Shown in pieces: positions 58,317 to 64,000 of a stretch of DNA of 64,000 bases. This stretch comes from Saccharopolyspora elongata. GTDB lineage: Bacteria > Actinomycetota > Actinomycetes > Mycobacteriales > Pseudonocardiaceae. The position numbers and the translations under genes were made by a program. How positions within the stretch are numbered: position 1 is the stretch's first letter; every line of letters starts with the position of its first letter. The stretch spans positions 85,668 to 149,667 of the forward strand of contig NZ_SMKW01000015.1 of the NCBI RefSeq assembly GCF_004348985.1, given 5' to 3'. Below the pieces are notes generated by a model. That model was not told where the DNA came from, made no database searches, and saw only the letters and a program-made list of their open reading frames with translations.

Positions 58317-59549
58317 ATGCACACGACCAGCCCGGTGCGGCGGATCACCGACCAAGCCGTCCGCGCCGACCCGTACCCGGTCTACGCCGAGCTCCGCGGC
58401 ACGCCGGTGGTGCGCGACGACAGCGGCATCCATCTCGTCACCACCTACTGGGAGATCCGGAACCTGCTGCAGGACCCGCGAATCAGTTCCGACGCCCGCA
58501 ACCTCGCCCCCGGCGCCGATCCGCTGGTCGGCACGACACCGGACGACGAGGGGATGCTGCCGCCCAGCTTCATCCGGCTGGACCCGCCCGAGCACGACCG
58601 GCTGCGCCGCCTGGCGATGCGCCCGTTCGGTCCCCCGCACAGCCCGCGACGCATCCACGACATGCGCGGCGACCTCGCCGGGACCGTGACCGGGCTGATC
58701 GACGGGCTCGACGGCCGGGACCGCTTCGACGTGGTCGACGACTTCGCCTACCCCTTCCCCGTCGCGGTGATCTGCCAGCTCCTGGGCGTGCCGCGGGAGG
58801 ACGAGCCGCACTTCCGGCGGTTGGTCGACGTGGTGGTCGCCGGGCTCAGCCCGGCCGAGGACCAGGAGGCGCAGCGGCACGCGGTGCGCCAGGGCCGCCT
58901 CGAACTCGGGCAGTACCTGGCGGCGCTGATCGAGGAGCACCGCCGCCACCCGGGCGACGACATGCTGTCCGCGTGGATCACCGACGAGGGGCCGGAGGGG
59001 CGGATGTCCCTGCTGGAGGTGATCACCAACGCGGTCCTGCTGCTGATCGCCGGGCACGAGACCACCGTCAACCTGATCACCAACGGGATGCTCACGATGC
59101 TGCGGAAGCCGGAGTTGCTGGAACTGCTGCGGGCCGAGCCGATGGCGGCGGCCCGCGCCGTGGAGGAGCTGCTGCGCTACGAGCCTCCGGTGCAGATACT
59201 GCCCCAGCGCACGACGTTGACCGACGTCGAGGTCGCGGGCAGCGTGATCCCCAAGGGCGCGCCGGTGTGGCTGCTGCTGGCCTCGGGCAACCGGGATCCG
59301 GCGCGCTTCCCCGACCCGGACCGCTTCGACCCGAAGCGCGAGGACAACCAGCACCTCGGCTTCGGCTCCGGCGTGCACGCCTGCTTCGGCGCGCCGCTCG
59401 CCCGGCTGGAAACCCAGATCGCGCTGACCGAACTCGCCCGCAGGCTGCGCGATCCGCAGCTGGTCGAAGACCCGCCGCCGTACCGGCCGAGCCCGATCCT
59501 GCGCGGCCCCCGCCACCTGCCGGTGACGATGGACGGCCTGGCCGCCTGA
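58317..59549 (+). CDS. Cytochrome P450
   Basis: A 410-residue soluble bacterial P450. I-helix: NAVLLLIAGHETTVNLITNG with the AGxET oxygen-activating motif. K-helix EELLRYEPPVQ gives ExxR, and the haem loop is HLGFGSGVHACFGAPLARLE with the Cys thiolate ligand (FGxGxHxC). The start ATG has GAGGAGC upstream. Complete class I system with the two preceding genes. Substrate unknown; relatives hydroxylate terpenoids, macrolides or fatty acids. No biosynthetic genes are alongside, so a catabolic or stand-alone role is likely. Confidence 0.95.
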   Translation: MHTTSPVRRITDQAVRADPYPVYAELRGTPVVRDDSGIHLVTTYWEIRNLLQDPRISSDARNLAPGADPLVGTTPDDEGMLPPSFIRLDPPEHDRLRRLAMRPFGPPHSPRRIHDMRGDLAGTVTGLIDGLDGRDRFDVVDDFAYPFPVAVICQLLGVPREDEPHFRRLVDVVVAGLSPAEDQEAQRHAVRQGRLELGQYLAALIEEHRRHPGDDMLSAWITDEGPEGRMSLLEVITNAVLLLIAGHETTVNLITNGMLTMLRKPELLELLRAEPMAAARAVEELLRYEPPVQILPQRTTLTDVEVAGSVIPKGAPVWLLLASGNRDPARFPDPDRFDPKREDNQHLGFGSGVHACFGAPLARLETQIALTELARRLRDPQLVEDPPPYRPSPILRGPRHLPVTMDGLAA

Positions 59550-59697
59550 CGACACTCCCGTTACGGCTGCTCGACTTCCGCCCAGGTCAGGCCCCGGATG
59601 CCGGCGTACTCGCTTGCACCGCACGGACGATTGTCTGGGGGCGTCGGCCGTGGCTGCTGCCCGCCTTCCTCCGCTCCGTCCGGTTTCCCTGATCCAT

Positions 59698-60825
59698 CTA
59701 CTTCGGACGATCAACCTCGGGCTCGCCCGACAGCGGCCCGGGCAGCGGGATGACTTCGCCCGTGCAGCGGCCGTCCGGGTGCATCAGCCAGCCCACCCGC
59801 TTCCGGGTCCGCAGGATCACCGAACTGTTCACGATCCCCCCTGCGGGCAACAGCCGCTCGAGGCTGTCCTGCATGTTCATCAGGTCGCCCATGTCCGCCG
59901 TCCACGCGTTCACCACCAGGTTCGCCGAACCCGTCACCGACATGCACAACCGCACCCGCGAGTCCTCGCGCAACCGGGACACCGCCGCGGCCAGCGTGCT
60001 GCCCGGCAGCCGGCACCACCAGATCACCTGCATGGGCCACCGGGTGTGCAACTGGGCGACTTCGCAGCGCAGCCTCAGCGTCCGGGAGCGCAATAGAGCG
60101 GAAAGCTGGCGGCGGACCGTGGAGGTCGGCCGGCCCAGTTGGGCGGCGAGTTCGGCGGCCGTGGCCCGGCCGTCGTGCGCCAGGGCGGACACCAGCGGCG
60201 CGTAGACGTCGGACCGCAGGTAGATCGGTTCGCTGGGCCTGCCCTGCTCGGCGCGGCCGGCGCGCTGGATCTCCTCGCGCTGCTCCCGGTCCAGCGCGTC
60301 CAGCTGCCACTGGCTGCCCTCGATGTGCATCCGGGCTCCGATGTGGGAGCGCAGCGACGCCACTCCAGGCAGCTTCGGCAGCTCGTCCAGCAGCAGCGCC
60401 GACAGCTTGCCGAACGAACCGGCGGAGACCGTCAGCATCAGGTCCCGCCCCTGGGCGGCGTGTTCGAGGTTGTGCACGCGGGGCATCCGCTCCAGCTTCG
60501 CGGCGACGTCGTCCACCGCGCCCGGAATGCAGTTCATCTCGACCAGCGCCACCATCGCGCCGCCGGAGAACACGCCGTGCACCGGATACGCCGTGATCCA
60601 CGCCATCCCCGCCGCGCGGAGCCGGGCCCAGCGCTGCGCCAACGCCGTCGGCGACGCACCCAGCACGGGCGCCAGCGAGGTCCAGGGCGCGCGGGGCTGG
60701 AGCTGCAGGGCGTGGATGAGCGCCAAGTCGCTTTCCGAGAAGTCCTGATGCACGTTTCCCGCTCTCGATGTGCCATGGGCGAGCGCATCCAGCGGATGAT
60801 CTTGTTGCTCCGCCTGCGCGCTCAA
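59698..60825 (-). CDS. Double-domain Lrp/AsnC-family regulator
   Basis: A 375-residue protein equal to two Lrp/AsnC units. The first (about 25-170) has an HTH DLALIHALQLQPRAPWTSLA and a RAM-type domain (GGAMVALVEMNCIPGAVDDV). The second (about 200-340) has LVSALAHDGRATAAELAAQL with PTSTVRRQLSALLRSRTLRL, then a second ligand domain and the NSSVILRTRKRVGW end. Single-chain double Lrp regulators occur in actinomycetes. Divergent from the amidohydrolase-transporter unit across 43 bp, so it probably controls those genes in response to an amino acid. Confidence 0.9.
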   Translation of the reverse strand: MSAQAEQQDHPLDALAHGTSRAGNVHQDFSESDLALIHALQLQPRAPWTSLAPVLGASPTALAQRWARLRAAGMAWITAYPVHGVFSGGAMVALVEMNCIPGAVDDVAAKLERMPRVHNLEHAAQGRDLMLTVSAGSFGKLSALLLDELPKLPGVASLRSHIGARMHIEGSQWQLDALDREQREEIQRAGRAEQGRPSEPIYLRSDVYAPLVSALAHDGRATAAELAAQLGRPTSTVRRQLSALLRSRTLRLRCEVAQLHTRWPMQVIWWCRLPGSTLAAAVSRLREDSRVRLCMSVTGSANLVVNAWTADMGDLMNMQDSLERLLPAGGIVNSSVILRTRKRVGWLMHPDGRCTGEVIPLPGPLSGEPEVDRPK

Positions 60826-60868
60826 ACTCTAGACCAGCTGGACGAGAGGTTGAGAGAGGTTCACGACA

Positions 60869-62074
60869 TTGGATCTGTTGGATGACGCCCGGGCGTTGCA
60901 GCCCGACCTGGCCAGGGTGCGCGAGGCGCTGCACCGGGAGCCCGAGGTCGGCCTGCACCTGCCGCGCACCCAGGAACGGGTGCTGGACGAACTGCGCGGG
61001 CTACCGCTGGAGATCAGCACCGGCACCGGGACGACCTCGGTGACCGCCGTGCTGCGCGGCACCGGCTCCGAGCCCGCCCCGGGCGGGCGGACCACCGTGC
61101 TGCTGCGCGGGGACATGGATGCGCTGCCCGTCGAGGAGCGCTCCGGCGAGGAATTCGCGGCCACCAACGGCGCGATGCACGCCTGCGGCCACGACCTGCA
61201 CACCGCGGGCCTGATCGGCGCGGCCCGGCTGCTGAGCGCGCACCGCGACCGGCTGGCCGGCGATGTGGTGTTCATGTTCCAGCCGGGCGAGGAAGGTTAC
61301 GACGGCGCGCGCGTCATGATCGAGGAGGGCGTGCTCGACGCGGCGGGCCGCCGGCCCGACCACGCCTACGCCCTGCACGTCGTGCCGCACCGGCTGCCCG
61401 CCGGCCTGATCTCCGGCCGGGCCGGCGTCACGCTGTTCGCGTCCTACACCCTCGAAGTCACGGTGCGCGGCACCGGCGGGCACGGCGCGACTCCTTACGA
61501 GGCAAGGGATCCGATCGTGGCCGCCGCCGAGATGGTCGGCGCGCTGCAGACCGCGGTGACCCGCTCGTTCAACGTGTTCTCCCCGGTCATCGTCACGGTC
61601 GGGGTGCTGCGCGCGGGCACCACCGCCAACATCATCCCGGACACCGCGTCCTTCGAGGCCACCGTCCGGGCCGTCGATCCCGACGCCGAACCGGAGCTGC
61701 GCGAGGTGTTCGGCCGGTACCTGCGGGGGATCGCGGCGGCGCACGGCGTCGAGGTGGACGTCACGCTGACCGCGGGCTATCCGGCGACCGTCAACGACGC
61801 CGCCGAAGCCGAGTACGTCGGCGGCGTCGCCCGCGAGCTGTTCGGCGAAGAGCACTACCACGCCGCGGAGCACCCGTCGCAGGGATCCGAGGACTTCTCC
61901 CGGGTGTTGCAGGAAGTTCCCGGCGTGCTGCTCTTCCTCGGCGCGCACGTGCCGGGGGTGGAACCGGGGAAGGCGCCGGCGAACCACTCGCCGCTGGCCC
62001 GATTCGACAGCTCGGTGCTCGGCCGGGCATCCGCACTGCTGGCGGGCCTCGCCGCGGAAAGGTTGTGTGCATGA
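60869..62074 (+). CDS. M20D-family amidohydrolase (hippurate/N-acyl amino acid hydrolase)
   Basis: A 401-residue metallopeptidase. Metal motifs: LLRGDMDALPVEE, HACGHDLHTAGLIG and FQPGEEGYDGARVMIEEG, plus the dimerisation loop GGHGATPYEARDPI and the final SEDFSRVL. This is the IAA-amino-acid-hydrolase/hippuricase set (Cys-His ligands in ACGHD). Begins at TTG 60869 with GAGAGAGG ahead. It likely splits an N-acyl amino acid, with the transporter overlapping its stop importing or exporting it and an Lrp-type regulator alongside. Confidence 0.93.
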   Translation: MDLLDDARALQPDLARVREALHREPEVGLHLPRTQERVLDELRGLPLEISTGTGTTSVTAVLRGTGSEPAPGGRTTVLLRGDMDALPVEERSGEEFAATNGAMHACGHDLHTAGLIGAARLLSAHRDRLAGDVVFMFQPGEEGYDGARVMIEEGVLDAAGRRPDHAYALHVVPHRLPAGLISGRAGVTLFASYTLEVTVRGTGGHGATPYEARDPIVAAAEMVGALQTAVTRSFNVFSPVIVTVGVLRAGTTANIIPDTASFEATVRAVDPDAEPELREVFGRYLRGIAAAHGVEVDVTLTAGYPATVNDAAEAEYVGGVARELFGEEHYHAAEHPSQGSEDFSRVLQEVPGVLLFLGAHVPGVEPGKAPANHSPLARFDSSVLGRASALLAGLAAERLCA

Positions 62075-63399
62075 GCGCGCCCACTGCTCCCCTGTCGCGG
62101 CGCAAGGTCCTGATCGGGCTCGGCCTCGGCAACGCCATCGAGTGGTACGACTGGGGCGTCTACGCCGCGTACTCGGTGTTCTTCGCCTCCCAGTTCTTCC
62201 ACAGCGGTAGCGCCGGATCCGACCTGCTCAAGACGCTCGCGGTGTTCGCCATCGGGTTCGTGGCGCGGCCGATCGGCGGGATGTTCTTCGGTTGGATGGC
62301 CGACCGGGTCGGCCGCAAACCGGTGATGACGCTGAGCATCGGGCTGTCGGCGGGGTCGTGCTTCGTCATCGCGTTGTGCCCGACCGCGGACCAGGTCGGG
62401 CTGCTCGCGCCGACGATCCTGGTGCTGGCGCGGCTGGCGCAGGGCCTGGCGCACGGCGGCGAGCTGCCGTCGGTGCAGACCTACCTCGCGGAGATCGCGC
62501 CTCCGGAGCGCCGGGGCCTGTGGTCCAGCGTGATCTACGTGTCCGGCGGCATCGGGACGTTGTTCTCCATGGCGCTCGGCGCAGCGCTCTCCGCGCTGCT
62601 CAGCCCCGAGCAGATGGCGAGCTTCGGCTGGCGGATCCCGTTCGTGCTGGGCGGTTTCCTCGGGTTGTACGCCTTGGTGCTCCGCAAGCAGTTCACCGAG
62701 ACCGACATCTTCAAGGCCGCGGCGGACGCCGAGCCGGTCGCGAAGGAGGCCCGGCCGAGGCGGTCGACCCTGCGGATGCTGCGGGCCAACATCAAGCCGA
62801 TGCTGTGGGTGGTGGGCATCAATGTCGGCGGCACCATCGTCTACTACGTCTGGGCCGTCAACGCCCCGACGTTCGCCATCTCGCAGCGGCACACCGATCC
62901 GACCGGCGCGATGCTGGCGGGCGCGGCGGCAACGGCGCTCTACATCGCGTCGATGCCGGTCTGGGGCTGGCTGTCGGACCGGATCGGCCGCCGCCGGCTG
63001 CTGCTGATCGTCTGGCCGGTGTACCTGGTGCTGTTCTACCCACTGAACATGCTGATCCAGGGCGAGGTCTGGCAGCTGTTCGTCGCGATGTCGATCGGCG
63101 TGGTGCTCAACGGCGTGCTCAACGCGATCGGCCCGGCGATCACGGCGGAACTGTTCCCGACCGGTATCCGGGCGCTCGGCCTGGCCGTGCCGTACGCGCT
63201 GACGGTGGGCCTGTTCGGCGGCACCGCGCCCTACGTCCAGACGTACCTGTCGGAGCTGGACCTGTCGGGCTGGTTCAACATCTACGCGATCTGCCTGGGG
63301 GTGATCACGCTGATCACGTTCTGGCTCCTGCCGGAAACGAAGGGCATGAAGCTCGGCGACGAGAAGCAGAACACCCCGCAGAACGCCGCAACGCAATAA
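62071..63399 (+). CDS. MFS transporter, MHS type, coupled to amidohydrolase
   Basis: A 442-residue, 12-helix transporter. LGNAIEWYDWGVYAAYSVFF in helix 1, GWMADRVGRKPVM after helix 2 and AQGLAHGGELPSVQTYLAEI in helix 4-5 are MHS-like, though GELPS replaces the usual GEWGG, as in a subgroup of aromatic-acid or citrate-type carriers. ATG 62071 overlaps the amidohydrolase stop (ATGA). Probably imports the N-acyl amino acid cleaved by the enzyme. Confidence 0.9.
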   Translation: MSAPTAPLSRRKVLIGLGLGNAIEWYDWGVYAAYSVFFASQFFHSGSAGSDLLKTLAVFAIGFVARPIGGMFFGWMADRVGRKPVMTLSIGLSAGSCFVIALCPTADQVGLLAPTILVLARLAQGLAHGGELPSVQTYLAEIAPPERRGLWSSVIYVSGGIGTLFSMALGAALSALLSPEQMASFGWRIPFVLGGFLGLYALVLRKQFTETDIFKAAADAEPVAKEARPRRSTLRMLRANIKPMLWVVGINVGGTIVYYVWAVNAPTFAISQRHTDPTGAMLAGAAATALYIASMPVWGWLSDRIGRRRLLLIVWPVYLVLFYPLNMLIQGEVWQLFVAMSIGVVLNGVLNAIGPAITAELFPTGIRALGLAVPYALTVGLFGGTAPYVQTYLSELDLSGWFNIYAICLGVITLITFWLLPETKGMKLGDEKQNTPQNAATQ

Positions 63400-63409
63400 C
63401 CACCGAGGC

Positions 63410-63447
63410 AAAGCCCGGCACCGGAAAATCCCCCGGTGCCGGGCTTT
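63410..63447. terminator. Bidirectional terminator between MFS and ars genes
   Basis: A 15-bp perfect inverted repeat (AAAGCCCGGCACCGG at 63410-63424 with 63433-63447) and T-rich flank (GCTTTCCC) lie 11 bases past the MFS stop and just after the trxB remnant on the other strand. Confidence 0.85.
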
Positions 63448-63458
63448 CCCGCTCCCGG

Positions 63459-63530
63459 CGGCGGGTACACCTCAACGGTGTACCCGGCAGGGCCAGAGCC
63501 CACGATGATCACGTTGCGGACGACGCTCAC
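63459..63530 (-). pseudogene. 5' remnant of thioredoxin reductase gene (trxB)
   Basis: From GTG 63530 the frame reads SVVRNVIIVGSGPAGYTVEV then YPPPGAGK. The first 20 residues are the FAD-binding start of thioredoxin reductase (xVRNVIIVGSGPAGYTAAVY in intact proteins). After about 24 codons similarity ends and the frame runs through the terminator into the MFS gene. The start overlaps the arsC stop (GTGA), as expected for an ars operon in which trxB follows arsC. About 290 residues are lost. Confidence 0.75.
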
Positions 63531-64000
63531 TTCGCCGCTTCGGGCACGAGTTCGGCCAACAGGGCGCGGACGCGGCGGTCAATGTCGTCGCGGATCGGCC
63601 GAACGTCCTCAATGGACTTCCCGGCTGGGTCGGTGAGTTCCCAGTCGAGGTAGCGCTTGCCGGGGAAGACGGGGCAGGCGTCGCCGCAGCCCATGGTGAT
63701 AACGACGTCGGCGGCTTCGACGGCGTCGGTGGTGAGCTTCTTCGGGAACTCCTGGGACAGGTCGAGGCCGAGCTCGTTCATGACCTCGAGCACGGCGGGG
63801 TTGATGGTGTCGGCGGGTGCGGATCCGGCGGAGCGGACGGTCACGCGGCCCTGGGCGTGGTGGTGCAGGAGGCCGGCGGCCATCTGGGAGCGGCCGGCGT
63901 TGTGCACGCAGACGAACAGGACCTCGGGGGTGGTGGGCACGGTGGCTCCTTGGTTCTTGGCGATGTCGGTCAGCCGCTCGCGGGCGTAGCGGGTGGCCAG
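63527..64000 (-). CDS. arsC: Arsenate reductase ArsC (low-molecular-weight phosphatase fold), probably fused to an N-terminal helical domain; 5' partial
   Basis: The phosphatase domain begins VPTTPEVLFVCVHNAGRSQM with the CxxxxxR loop (CVHNAGRS). It has further redox Cys in MGCGDACPVFPGKRYLDWEL and ends LLAELVPEAAK. This thioredoxin- or mycothiol-linked ArsC type reduces arsenate to arsenite. The frame stays open to the window edge and encodes LATRYARERLTDIAKNQGAT directly before VPTTPEV. That is typical of the end of the three-helix bundle domain fused to actinobacterial ArsC, so the protein is probably longer than 137 residues. An AAGGAG lies before the GTG at 63940, so a separate start there is also possible. 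Upstream ars genes lie outside the window. Confidence 0.85.
   Translation of the reverse strand: MATRYARERLTDIAKNQGATVPTTPEVLFVCVHNAGRSQMAAGLLHHHAQGRVTVRSAGSAPADTINPAVLEVMNELGLDLSQEFPKKLTTDAVEAADVVITMGCGDACPVFPGKRYLDWELTDPAGKSIEDVRPIRDDIDRRVRALLAELVPEAAK

Noticed and set aside
59550..59697. Possible small gene between P450 and Lrp genes
   Set aside because: The 148-bp stretch has no ribosome site or coherent peptide, nor a clear hairpin.

Overview
The window is about 70% GC, densely packed, and read on both strands with GTG and TTG starts beside AGGAGG-like ribosome sites. It has BTAD-type and MocR-type regulators, a TatA-like protein, DesK/NarL two-component pairs and actinobacterial-style efflux genes. 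This fits a filamentous actinomycete, probably Pseudonocardiaceae (a Saccharopolyspora-like chromosome); the family is inferred from gene content, not proved. I saw no rRNA, tRNA or CRISPR array.

Layout. 0-9 kb: the tail of one GlsB/YeaQ protein and a complete second one, a double VOC protein, a secreted 5'-nucleotidase, a large membrane-anchored repeat protein, and a TctCBA tricarboxylate transporter. 9-15 kb: tatA, an orphan short ORF, a CorA-type transporter, then an M50/CBS protease, nicotinate phosphoribosyltransferase and universal stress protein. These three resemble members of the mycobacterial dormancy regulon, and a GGGCC-N4-GGCCC palindrome lies between the last two. 15-26 kb: an MHS-type transporter, a YczE/MocR pair, a BTAD-ATPase regulator, a hydrolase, an HxlR regulator, and a stretch with two broken genes. 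26-35 kb: a catabolic locus (GntR regulator, RpiB-like isomerase, DhaKL kinase, SDR, TIM-barrel isomerase, divergent MHS transporter, split transketolase) that fits a four-carbon polyol or branched sugar; five TGTYRACA boxes fill its central promoter. 35-39.5 kb: a lectin, a MarR/ABC efflux unit and a heavily deleted peptide-type ABC operon with a deleted methyltransferase. 39.5-45.4 kb: a copper island (DUF4396 protein, copZ, secreted copper-type protein, copA) with CsoR-like boxes at both flanks and a stray MurE-like ligase inside. 46-55 kb: CitMHS transporter with a CitAB-like two-component system, a broken nitroreductase, a CAP protein, and an ABC/DesK/NarL operon. 55-60 kb: LysR beside a ferredoxin, ferredoxin reductase and P450 operon. 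60-64 kb: double-Lrp regulator with an M20 amidohydrolase and MHS transporter, then the end of an ars operon in which trxB is cut to about 24 codons.

Two themes cross the window. First, seven intergenic sites carry palindromes of the form TTTC-NNNN-GAAA. The GCGC-core type comes in pairs centred 41-42 bp apart, and the CATT-core type in pairs exactly 24 bp apart. One copy of the latter ends a truncated nitroreductase gene. Second, at least six genes carry internal or terminal deletions beside intact neighbours, so the region looks like an accessory segment undergoing deletion.
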